A DNA stretch of 15,658 bases. Source: DRWZ01 sp964601505. GTDB taxonomy: Bacteria > Calescibacteriota > Calescibacteriia > Calescibacteriales > Calescibacteriaceae. The notes beneath the pieces are model-generated. The model saw only the letters and a program-made list of their open reading frames with translations. It was not told the DNA's origin and ran no database searches. Both the position numbers and the translations under genes were made by a program. The DNA is taken from assembly GCA_964601505.1 (NCBI GenBank), contig CAZRNR010000046.1, forward strand, positions 1 to 15,658, in the 5' to 3' direction. This document shows, piece after piece, positions 1 through 6,650 of the stretch (position 1 is the stretch's first letter; each line of letters starts with the position of its first letter).

Positions 1-157
1 AACATTGATTATCTCCTGAAAAGATATCTGTTCCCCTGAGTTCATATTATCTATTATTTTAACAATTCCAGTTATATTTTTTGTTTAAAATTAACATTTT
101 TCAAAAATCATTTATATCTTTCAAAATTAAGTTATCTATGCTAACTTTATATCATAA

Positions 158-433
158 TCTCGTTTTGAAGGATTATCCACAATAGAAATCCACAATTATT
201 CTTCAATAAATATAAGAAAAGAATATCCAAAACTAAATAATATCCTACAAGAAATTCTGCAGAGAAATAAGAAACGGCCAAAATCAAAACAAACCAAAAA
301 AGATATAGATTCGCTTACAAGAAGGATTTCACTAATTTGGCGTTCAGAAACAGAACGAAAATCTGAAGAGCTCAAAAGATTAAAAAATGAATTATTAAAG
401 GATTTGCAAAACTTTGCCATAGTTTTTAAATAA
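158..433 (+). pseudogene. Decayed or unstarted Lys/Glu-rich coiled-coil reading frame
   Basis: This frame is open for 91 codons, from just after a TAA at 155-157 to a TAA at 431-433. It contains no ATG or GTG, and its only TTG lies near the end; a CTG at 257 would give about 58 residues. The translation is rich in Lys, Arg, Glu and Leu and looks like an amphipathic helix, with segments such as SEELKRLKNELLKDLQ near the C-terminus. The antisense frame over 196-420 starts with ATG but reads as Phe/Ser/Leu-rich, the usual mirror image of a Lys/Glu-rich gene, so the plus strand is the better coding candidate. I do not recognise a family. It is probably the 3' remnant of a lost gene, and could still be chance openness. 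Confidence 0.3.
173..181 (+). promoter_or_regulatory. DnaA-box match TTATCCACA
   Basis: The nonamer matches the strong DnaA consensus TTATNCACA exactly. A partial match (ATCCACA) follows at 187-193. No cluster of boxes, GATC array or dnaA/dnaN gene is nearby, so this does not make an origin. One such match in a window this size and composition is only mildly unexpected. Confidence 0.2.
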
Positions 434-804
434 CTCTCAGTCTCTCACCACAATAAAGTATCTAAACATTGCACTACAACGATTCTAAAGAACTATTAAA
501 AAATTTTGTAAAAAATTTAAATGACAAATAGAATTTCCTTTTATAGATTGACATAGTTCGGATGAGACCTTTTAATCAATAAAAATCGATCCAACTTTGC
601 AACAGAGTGAAATCACTTCTTCAGCCGATCAGCAAATTTTTAGGAAGAATAGCTCAACAATGATTTAAAAATTCAAGAAAACACATTAATAACAAAAATC
701 AAATCGGATAATAAAGAAACTCAATGCTTCATATAAATTCTCAACAGTATTTTTCCATTTCAAGGATTACATAAAATAGATGAGAAACGATATATCTTTT
801 AAGC
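434..804. other. Gene-free AT-rich stretch
   Basis: No reading frame with a start codon and coding character was found on either strand. The only structure seen is the promoter-like pair at 548-576 and a short palindromic patch (AGTGAAATCACT, around 607-618). Confidence 0.5.
548..576 (+). promoter_or_regulatory. Sigma-70-type promoter candidate (TTGACA-N17-TTTAAT)
   Basis: A perfect -35 hexamer TTGACA at 548-553 is followed by a 17-nt spacer and TTTAAT at 571-576, a 5/6 match to TATAAT. Transcription would start near 583. No gene starts within the next 400 nt, so it would give either a long murJ leader that crosses the MITE or a small non-coding RNA. The assignment rests on consensus match alone. 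Confidence 0.35.
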
Positions 805-886
805 GCTTTGTCAAAATAAATATGTATCAAAAAATGTCAATTTCTTCTTGTATTGTAAGTGGAGGATAAAAATTTTTTGACACAGC
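805..886. mobile_element. MITE family A, copy 1
   Basis: This is an 82-bp non-coding element. Its ends are GCTTTGTCAAAA (805-816) and TTTTGACACAGC (875-886), inverted repeats matching at 11 of 12 positions. The hexamer TTTAAG flanks it at 798-803 and 888-893, one base outside each end, as a possible target-site duplication. The 59-bp interior (817-875) matches 6108-6166 with 5 differences. A GGAGG inside (861-865, in GTGGAGGATAAAAA) looks like a ribosome-binding site left from the 5' leader of a parent transposase gene, which is inference. No transposase is encoded in the window, so it would have to be mobilised in trans. Confidence 0.65.
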
Positions 887-905
887 ATTTAAGAAAGCAT
901 AGTAT
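877..905 (+). promoter_or_regulatory. Possible outward promoter formed at the MITE right end
   Basis: TTGACA (877-882) lies inside the right terminal repeat of the element. After a 17-nt spacer, TAGTAT (900-905) in the flanking DNA matches TATAAT at 4 of 6 positions. It points at murJ, whose start codon is about 100 nt downstream. This is a consensus-based inference. Confidence 0.3.
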
Positions 906-1005
906 CTGTCCGAAAAATCGTAATGGTTTTTATCGTCATTTTTGGGAATTCATAAGGAAATCCAGATAATTTCTCCTGATTTGAAAGATTTTTAGAATGT
1001 AGTGA

Positions 1006-2523
1006 ATGTTAGAGGATTCAGAGACGATTATTAAGGGGGCTGGGAAAGTATCATTTTTTATTCTATTAAGTAGGATAACAGGCCTTCTAAGGGAGATGGC
1101 AACTGCCATATTCATAGGTGCAAATTACATTTCGGACGCACTTTTTGTAGGATGGGCTTTTCCAAACACATTGAGAAGATTTTTAGCAGAAGGACTTGTC
1201 GCTCCAGCTTTCATTCCAGCCTTTATGAAAGCGAAGGAAGATGGGAAAATAAAACAAGCATTATCGTCTTCAATTGGGCAGATTTCCCTGATAACAGGCT
1301 CAATATCTATACTGATAATCCTCTTTTCAAATCAGATCAGTTTATTGTTAGCACCGGGTTTTGAACCAAAATCCAGAGAACTTTCGGTTCTCTTCATATC
1401 CTCACTCGCTCCATATATTTTTTTTATATCAATAGCAACCGTTCTATCAGCATTTCTCAATTCATTTTACATATTCGGGATTCCCGCATCTACAATGTTC
1501 ATCTTCAATACAATAAACATTCTTGGGATATTGATTTTCTACTATACCATTGGAAAACCGGAGATAGGATTCATATTTGGAGTTTTTGCAGGGGTTATAG
1601 CACAAAACATAATAAATGCGCTGAGTTCCTCAAAAATAGTGAAACTTGGTTTCTCACTAAAAAACAATGAATATTCAAAGATAATCTGGAAGGCTATACC
1701 AGCAGTTATAGTGGGAGGTGCAATATACCAGATAAACTTTCTTGTTTCCCGAGCGATAGCATCTTTCGGTGGAGAAAAAACTATATCTTTTATAACCTAT
1801 GCCTCAAGGTTTTTTGAGTTCCCTCTTGGAGTTTTTGTCTATTCAATATCTTATGTTGCTTTACCTTTTCTTGCAGGAAAGAAAGGTTCGAGAAGTTTTT
1901 CAACATCCATATACATCACAACAGTCATAATAATCCCGGCAACTATAGGGCTCTTCCTTCTCTCAGAAGCAGTAATATATATGGTATTTGGATACGGAAG
2001 ATTTACGAGAACAGATGTTCGAGAGACTGCAAAAGCACTATGTATGTATTCTCTGGGACTTATGCCAGTTGCTATTTCAAGGTTGTTCGTTTCTGATTTT
2101 CAAGCTAACCGCAGACTTAACATTCCGGTCATATCAAGTATCTTATCATTTGTATCAAACACTGCCTTATGCATCATCTTCACTATAAAAGGAATGCAAC
2201 ACACAGGTATAGCTCTAGCATCCTCTATATCAGCCTTAGTTGGGTTATTTCCACTTATCGCAAAATCTGATAAGAAGAATTTCTTCTTTTTCGCGCTCAT
2301 AAAAGGGATAAAAGTCACACTAATTCCCTCAATTATAACCTTAGTTTTGTGCCTCATGTATATACACTACTGGAATAAATACGAATTACCAAGGTTAATC
2401 GGATTCGCTTCAATGCTGATATTAATAGGCCTATGCTTTATAATAACCCTGTTTTTCCTGAAAAAATTTTCAAAAGATTCAACAGCTGGAGAACAAAGTT
2501 TTGGTTCTAATCAGAAAAATTGA
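1006..2523 (+). CDS. murJ: Lipid II flippase MurJ (MviN family)
   Basis: MurJ is an inner-membrane protein of the MOP exporter superfamily that flips lipid II, the peptidoglycan precursor, to the periplasmic face. At 505 residues it has the normal family length. The sequence consists of repeated hydrophobic segments consistent with about 14 membrane helices. The family signature is present near the N-terminus: SRITGLLRE (Arg23, Arg29), Asp44 in SDALFVGWAFPN and Arg57-Arg58 before FLAEG, matching charged residues known to be important in the E. coli cavity. A stop codon (1003-1005) lies directly before the ATG, so this start is the earliest possible. No Shine-Dalgarno is visible. TAGAAT at 993-998 would place the transcript start almost on the ATG. 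The pyruvoyl decarboxylase gene follows after 68 nt on the same strand. Confidence 0.95.
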   Translation: MLEDSETIIKGAGKVSFFILLSRITGLLREMATAIFIGANYISDALFVGWAFPNTLRRFLAEGLVAPAFIPAFMKAKEDGKIKQALSSSIGQISLITGSISILIILFSNQISLLLAPGFEPKSRELSVLFISSLAPYIFFISIATVLSAFLNSFYIFGIPASTMFIFNTINILGILIFYYTIGKPEIGFIFGVFAGVIAQNIINALSSSKIVKLGFSLKNNEYSKIIWKAIPAVIVGGAIYQINFLVSRAIASFGGEKTISFITYASRFFEFPLGVFVYSISYVALPFLAGKKGSRSFSTSIYITTVIIIPATIGLFLLSEAVIYMVFGYGRFTRTDVRETAKALCMYSLGLMPVAISRLFVSDFQANRRLNIPVISSILSFVSNTALCIIFTIKGMQHTGIALASSISALVGLFPLIAKSDKKNFFFFALIKGIKVTLIPSIITLVLCLMYIHYWNKYELPRLIGFASMLILIGLCFIITLFFLKKFSKDSTAGEQSFGSNQKN

Positions 2524-2591
2524 TAAGGTAAATTCACAAAGAATCTTGAAAAAATTTGTCTTATAAACAAAGTTATTACAAAAACACAAAA

Positions 2592-3134
2592 ATGGTTCCG
2601 AAAAAATTTTTTTTGACAAAAGGGATAGGGTATCACAAGGAAAAACTTGCTTCCTTTGAGTTAGCATTAAGGGATGCAAAGATTGGTGTGTTCAATCTTG
2701 TGAATGTCTCATCAATAGTTCCTCCACACTGCGAATTAGTTTCCATAGAAGAGGGTTTAAAGGGTCTAAAACCAGGGGAGATAGTATTTTGTGTTCTCTC
2801 ACAGAACTATGCAGATGAAAAAGGTAGATTAGTTTCAGCCTCAGTTGGTCTAGCTCTTCCAGAAGATCGGTCCTTGCACGGTTATCTTTCTGAGTTCCAC
2901 GCGTACGGTATGACAGAATCAGAAGCAGGGGATAGAGCAGAAAGGATCGCAGCATATATGCTTGCTACAACACTGGGGTACGAGTATGATGTAGATCAAG
3001 ATCTTCAGAAGACAAAAAACTTCCTGAGTATAAATGGTAAGAGGATATTCACATCTCACATTGCAGTCTCCGCAGAGTGCCTCAAAAATTCCGAATGGGT
3101 AACTGTAGTATCTGCAGCAGTTTTCGTTCCCTAA
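2592..3134 (+). CDS. pdaD: Pyruvoyl-dependent arginine decarboxylase
   Basis: This enzyme decarboxylates arginine to agmatine, the first step of polyamine synthesis, using a pyruvoyl group instead of PLP. The proenzyme cleaves itself between two serines. Here they are Ser40 and Ser41 in FNLVNVSSIVPP, which matches the family cleavage site, and Ser41 would become the pyruvoyl group of the larger chain. The N-terminal MVPKKFFLTKGIG and later GRLVSASVGLA segments are also typical. The frame could extend 12 codons upstream to a TTG at 2556, but the ATG at 2592 gives 180 residues and the usual family N-terminus, so I chose it. No Shine-Dalgarno is visible. The stop lies 4 nt before the agmatinase start, so the two genes almost certainly form one transcript and one pathway. 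Confidence 0.92.
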   Translation: MVPKKFFLTKGIGYHKEKLASFELALRDAKIGVFNLVNVSSIVPPHCELVSIEEGLKGLKPGEIVFCVLSQNYADEKGRLVSASVGLALPEDRSLHGYLSEFHAYGMTESEAGDRAERIAAYMLATTLGYEYDVDQDLQKTKNFLSINGKRIFTSHIAVSAECLKNSEWVTVVSAAVFVP

Positions 3135-3138
3135 AAAG

Positions 3139-4053
3139 ATGAATTTTCTTGATTTAGATAACTCTTTTGAGGAATCAAAATTTATCATAATACCAGCGGA
3201 AATAGGTGGGACATCGGTAGGTTCAAAGGGAGCAGAAAAAGCTCCCGAGAGTATAATAAAAGCATCGTGGCAAATCGAAGATTTTGATACAGAACTTAGG
3301 TTTGATTTAACACAAGATAAATTCCATACAACAGCTCCGGTCCGCAACCTTGATGACCTTTATAAGCTATCACTAAAAACCTTTAAAGAAGGGAAGATAC
3401 CTATTATCATAGGAGGAGAACACTTTATATCTCATGCCGTAATCAAAGCAATGAGTGACGTTTATGGTAAGAACATATCAGCAGTATTTTTCGATGCCCA
3501 CGCTGACATGTTTGATGAGTTCAGTGGAAACAGAATGTCTCACGCTTGTGCCTTATTTTTATCTTTACCATTTTTAAAAGATTTCATATCCATAGGAGTG
3601 AGAAATATAGCAAAAAGGGAACTGGAAATAATAAAGAACAAAAGGCTAGAAGAAAGCTTCATCTTTTTTGAAGATGCAATTATAGTAGATAGAAAAACAG
3701 GTGAGGTAAAGATCAATATAAAATTAATAGATAAGAAAATCCGTAATCTCAAAGGTGAAGCAATTTATATAAGTTTTGATTTTGATTTTATAGATCCAGG
3801 ATATCTTCCATCTCTTTCAACTCCTGAGCCACCTGGTTTTTCCTTCATCCAAACATTCTTCCTACTCAAAATGATAATAAACTACTTTGGTAACAGGATA
3901 AAGGGATTTGATTTTGTTGAATTCTGCCCACAAGGTATATTTTCCTCCGACGTATCAGCTGCCAAAGTAATTTCAAAATCGGCAGCATACCTATCTTATG
4001 AAATAACACGAAAAACAAAAAATCTAAAAAATAAAAAAATTTATGCAAGGTGA
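3139..4053 (+). CDS. speB: Agmatinase / ureohydrolase family protein
   Basis: This is a member of the arginase-agmatinase fold, a cytoplasmic manganese enzyme that hydrolyses a guanidino group to urea. The metal-binding signatures are all visible: GGEHF at residues 92-96 (GGDH motif, His95), DAHAD at 119-123, and SFDFDFIDP at 212-220 with Asp214 and Asp216. SHA after the DAHAD motif and STPEPPG further on resemble agmatinases rather than arginases. Its length of 304 residues is normal. It starts 4 nt after the arginine decarboxylase, so the pair would convert arginine to agmatine and then to putrescine. In some thermophiles the related enzyme acts on N1-aminopropylagmatine instead; the sequence does not distinguish the two. 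No spermidine synthase gene is in the window. Confidence 0.88.
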   Translation: MNFLDLDNSFEESKFIIIPAEIGGTSVGSKGAEKAPESIIKASWQIEDFDTELRFDLTQDKFHTTAPVRNLDDLYKLSLKTFKEGKIPIIIGGEHFISHAVIKAMSDVYGKNISAVFFDAHADMFDEFSGNRMSHACALFLSLPFLKDFISIGVRNIAKRELEIIKNKRLEESFIFFEDAIIVDRKTGEVKINIKLIDKKIRNLKGEAIYISFDFDFIDPGYLPSLSTPEPPGFSFIQTFFLLKMIINYFGNRIKGFDFVEFCPQGIFSSDVSAAKVISKSAAYLSYEITRKTKNLKNKKIYAR

Positions 4054-4070
4054 TAGATAAAATGCACCTC

Positions 4071-4090
4071 AATTCGCTCTTGAATTTTTT
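4071..4090 (+). terminator. Weak Rho-independent terminator candidate after speB
   Basis: AATTC (4071-4075) and GAATT (4082-4086) can pair around a 6-nt loop, followed directly by T residues to 4090. The 5-bp AT-rich stem is weak. Its position 20-40 nt after the agmatinase stop supports the call. Confidence 0.25.
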
Positions 4091-4249
4091 ACCTAAATTT
4101 ATTCATAACGCTTTAATATAGTACCCTACCGAAATTCTACAAAAACTATGAGATCAATTTTTGAAAAAATTAAAAAGAACCTCAAAATAAAAGAATCTAA
4201 AAATTTCATATTTTTATAAAATCTAAAAATCTGATAAATTCATATTTAT

Positions 4250-5038
4250 ATGATTATACCTTTTGTTTTTCTGTTTATATTGCATCATGAAGAAGCAACT
4301 TTAGATCATATAGCGAAAACTGCTGTTGGATTTAACTCAGTAATAGCGAACAGAGAAAAAGTTCCGGGGAAAAGATCTTTCTTTCTCTCCCCATTTTTAG
4401 AGTATTCATTTTTAGATCTCAATCTACTAAAATTTTCTGCAAGAGCAGATATACCGTTTGGGACAGTTCAGAACAAGCTTTATTTTTCTGATATAGCAGG
4501 AACGATAAAAACGACACTCGATATAAAAGTTCTCTCTCTGACCCCAATGGTATCTACTGAATTCCCAACAGGCGGAACACTCGCAACCTCAGGACACATA
4601 GGTCTCCTACCTGCAATTGCCTTTGAGATACACACTGGACCCATTATGCATATACACGGAATCATAGGCTTAAAGCTACCTTTAGGAGAAAGTCATGAAA
4701 CCTCCCCTACAGGTGAAACGGATTCACACACACATCATAGCACATCAGATACAACATCAAACGCTCACAAAATAAATTATATATTCCCTCACTCTGGAAA
4801 GGAAATAATGTCTCATGTAGGTATGATGCTGGGAATACTTGATATAATCGGTATAGATATAAGGCCAAGCTTCTTCCTTGAGGATTTCAAAACATTTGTG
4901 TTCCAACCTATGGGTGGATTATTCGCTGATATACCATCTGGTGAAACATCGATCAAATTGCATCTTTATGGCTTTTACGCAACCGGAGGAGTTAGAAAAG
5001 GATACGGAGTAGGACTAATGGGATACCTTATGTTCTAA
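4250..5038 (+). CDS. Putative outer-membrane beta-barrel protein with a His-rich loop
   Basis: I do not recognise a named family. The 262-residue protein has a short hydrophobic N-terminus (MIIPFVFLFIL) that could be a signal peptide, although it lacks the usual early Lys/Arg. It then shows alternating polar/hydrophobic stretches rich in Gly, Phe and Tyr, as in transmembrane beta strands. It ends in GLMGYLMF, with a terminal Phe as in the C-terminal sorting signal of outer-membrane porins. Around residues 150-173 lies a hydrophilic insert with many His, Thr and Ser (HTHHSTSDTTSNAHK), a plausible external loop that could bind metal ions. Two further histidine pairs or clusters occur (HH at 12-13 and HIHG near 130). 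The start is constrained by an in-frame stop at 4235. A CoA-type Nudix gene follows after 46 nt, probably on the same transcript. Confidence 0.55.
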   Translation: MIIPFVFLFILHHEEATLDHIAKTAVGFNSVIANREKVPGKRSFFLSPFLEYSFLDLNLLKFSARADIPFGTVQNKLYFSDIAGTIKTTLDIKVLSLTPMVSTEFPTGGTLATSGHIGLLPAIAFEIHTGPIMHIHGIIGLKLPLGESHETSPTGETDSHTHHSTSDTTSNAHKINYIFPHSGKEIMSHVGMMLGILDIIGIDIRPSFFLEDFKTFVFQPMGGLFADIPSGETSIKLHLYGFYATGGVRKGYGVGLMGYLMF

Positions 5039-5084
5039 TTTTGAAAATAACCGTTTTCTAAAGAATAAAACTAATTTTACATAC

Positions 5085-5651
5085 GTGAATTCTACTTCAG
5101 ACTCAAGTGAAAGATCAATCATTACAGAAAAAGTAATAAAGAAAATAGCTTCCTACAAGTATAAAAGACTTAAAATTGACGGGTTTATTGAATCTGCAGT
5201 TCTTATACCTATCTTTGTAGAAGGCGAGAGAATTCTATTCATAAGAAGGAGCATGAATGTAAAGGATCACAAGGGGCAGATAGCATTTCCGGGTGGTGTT
5301 ATAAGCACTAATGATCTTTCTCCTATTGAAACAGCACTACGAGAGACCAAAGAAGAAATAGGAATAGATCCAGAAAATATTGAGCCCATAAACTATATAG
5401 ATGACACAATAACTATAGCTGGCTATCTTATACATCCTGTTGTTGGTATAGTAAAAAGAAATGTCAAAATCAGCCCAAACCATGATGAAGTTGATGAGTT
5501 TTTCCTAATCCCTATAAAAGATATACTGAACGCCAAGGTTAAAGAAGATCCGGAAAGATTAAGTTGGGAATTTCATATAAATGGAATAACCATATGGGGC
5601 GCAACTGCCAGAATCCTCAAAAATTTCATTGATATATGTGAAACTTCATAG
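5085..5651 (+). CDS. Nudix hydrolase, CoA pyrophosphatase type
   Basis: This 188-residue protein carries the Nudix box: GG at residues 70-71 and ALRETKEEIGI at 84-94, whose REXXEEXG (86-93) coordinates the catalytic divalent metal. Upstream, LFIRRSMNVKDHKGQIAFPGG (about 51-71) matches the extra motif that marks the CoA diphosphatase subfamily. Such enzymes cut CoA or acyl-CoA to phosphopantetheine and 3',5'-ADP. The box is one residue longer than the strict consensus, as is usual in this subfamily. The start is a GTG without a clear Shine-Dalgarno, so it is provisional; TAATTT at 5072-5077 could be a -10 element. The gene runs 46 nt behind the barrel protein and ends 5 nt from the stop of the convergent exbD gene. 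Confidence 0.85.
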   Translation: MNSTSDSSERSIITEKVIKKIASYKYKRLKIDGFIESAVLIPIFVEGERILFIRRSMNVKDHKGQIAFPGGVISTNDLSPIETALRETKEEIGIDPENIEPINYIDDTITIAGYLIHPVVGIVKRNVKISPNHDEVDEFFLIPIKDILNAKVKEDPERLSWEFHINGITIWGATARILKNFIDICETS

Positions 5652-5656
5652 CAAAA

Positions 5657-6055
5657 TCAATCTCTATGCTCTGTCGCAAGTCCTATCCTATCTATACCCA
5701 CCCTCTTTACAATATCCATAACCTGAATAACTCTTCCGTAATCAACTTTTTTATCCGCCTCTATTATTACCTCCTTTTTCTTTATTCTTAAAAGTATACC
5801 CTCAAGTTCATTATACGTCCTCACAACCATTCCATTTATCTTTATTGTCCCATTTTCAGATATAGATATCGTCGGAACTTCTTCAGTTTGCTCAATAACC
5901 TGAGCCGAAGTGCTTTCAGGTAGTTGGACATCAAACGCAGTTTTCAGAACAGGAGCAGTTAGCATAAAGATTATAAGCAATACCAACATCACATCTACAA
6001 GAGGTATTATGTTTATCTCCGATTCAAAATCATCCCTAACTCCACCCACACGCAT
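5657..6055 (-). CDS. ExbD/TolR family biopolymer transport protein
   Basis: This 132-residue protein has the ExbD/TolR plan: a short cytoplasmic N-terminus, one membrane helix (about residues 17-36, PLVDVMLVLLIIFMLTAPV) and a periplasmic domain. Asp21 at the start of the helix is the conserved proton-carrying residue. The C-terminal VIIEADKKVDYGRVIQVMDIVKRVGIDRIGLAT follows the family pattern. ExbD works with the pentameric ExbB/TolQ channel to pass proton motive force to TonB or TolA at the outer membrane. No exbB, tonB or tolA gene adjoins it here, so the partner must be encoded elsewhere. No Shine-Dalgarno is visible. A nested MITE lies about 40 bp upstream of its start. Confidence 0.9.
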   Translation of the reverse strand: MRVGGVRDDFESEINIIPLVDVMLVLLIIFMLTAPVLKTAFDVQLPESTSAQVIEQTEEVPTISISENGTIKINGMVVRTYNELEGILLRIKKKEVIIEADKKVDYGRVIQVMDIVKRVGIDRIGLATEHRD

Positions 6056-6096
6056 AAAGAAAAATTTTATAAATTAGTTCTTGATGTTAATTAACT

Positions 6097-6329
6097 GCTT
6101 TATCAACTAAATATGTACCAAAAATTGTCAATTTCCTCTGGCATTGTAAGTGGAGGATAAAAATTTGTTATTTTGTTGAATAATTTACTTTACATCTTGA
6201 TTTTCATCTGCTAAACTTTTTAACAGTAGGAGTTATGAAGTATAGGATTTTCTAGGTTAATTGAATAATAAGCAGAAATAAAAAGTGTCAAATGAATTAT
6301 TCAACAAAATAAAAATCTTTTGACAGAAC
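6097..6329. mobile_element. MITE family A, copy 2, interrupted by a family B element
   Basis: Ends GCTTTATCAAC (6097-6107) and TTTTGACAGAAC (6318-6329) correspond to the ends of copy 1. Bases 6108-6166 match copy 1 (817-875) with 5 differences in 59. Copy 1 then runs straight into its right end, whereas here 152 extra bases separate the two halves; removing them restores an 81-bp element. The octamer ATAAAAAT occurs on both sides of the extra DNA (6157-6164 and 6309-6316), as expected for a target-site duplication. Confidence 0.65.
6165..6308. mobile_element. MITE family B inserted in the family A element
   Basis: About 144 bp of non-coding DNA lie between the two ATAAAAAT repeats. A perfect 18-bp inverted repeat, TTATTTTGTTGAATAATT, is found at 6168-6185 and, inverted, at 6295-6312, where it runs into the right-hand direct repeat; the exact ends are therefore uncertain. 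The interior from about 6175 to 6257 resembles the right edge of the window (15577-15658), so this is a repeated family. No protein is encoded. Confidence 0.6.
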
Positions 6330-6650
6330 AATTAAATCAGTTAATGAATAAACATCGTCTACGGTACACCTGACAAAACGGGAAAAATCATACCCCATAA
6401 CTAAAAATAAATTATTTCACAAATAACCACAAATAAATCCATCAACATTATTGAAAACTTTATCAATAGAAGCGAATTTCATCTAATTGTGAAATGACAC
6501 ATACCGGAAGAACCTTGAATGTTAAGAGCGAAAAAAGTAAATCATAAATAAAACAACAAAAAATAATCAGAAGATAAACAAACTTAAGGAAAACCAAAAT
6601 TGAAATTACTCTTAATATCTAAACAAAAAATTATTAATAATTATTTACAT
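6330..6650. other. Gene-free stretch with a spaced inverted repeat
   Basis: No convincing reading frame was seen. ATTTCACAA (6414-6422) is repeated inverted as TTGTGAAAT (6487-6495), 64 bp apart. This could be a decayed element or chance in AT-rich DNA. Confidence 0.35.

Noticed and set aside
173..193. Replication origin
   Set aside because: There is one exact DnaA box and one partial; no box cluster and no dnaA, dnaN or gidA neighbour.
196..420. Minus-strand 74-residue reading frame with an ATG
   Set aside because: It is Phe/Ser/Leu-rich with no domain or ribosome-binding site, and mirrors the Lys/Glu-rich plus-strand frame at 158-433.
2919..3347. Minus-strand 142-residue frame
   Set aside because: It spans the junction of two well-supported plus-strand genes and shows no domain.
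805..6329. CRISPR array
   Set aside because: The repeats are two dispersed copies about 5 kb apart with inverted ends, not regularly spaced direct repeats.
6097..6329. MITE-borne outward promoter toward the nuclease gene or exbD
   Set aside because: TTGACA or TTGATA is present in the ends, but no acceptable -10 hexamer lies at 16-18 nt on either side.
6414..6495. Third MITE defined by ATTTCACAA/TTGTGAAAT
   Set aside because: The 9-bp inverted repeat is AT-rich, lacks TGTCAA-type ends and flanking duplication, and has no second copy in the window.
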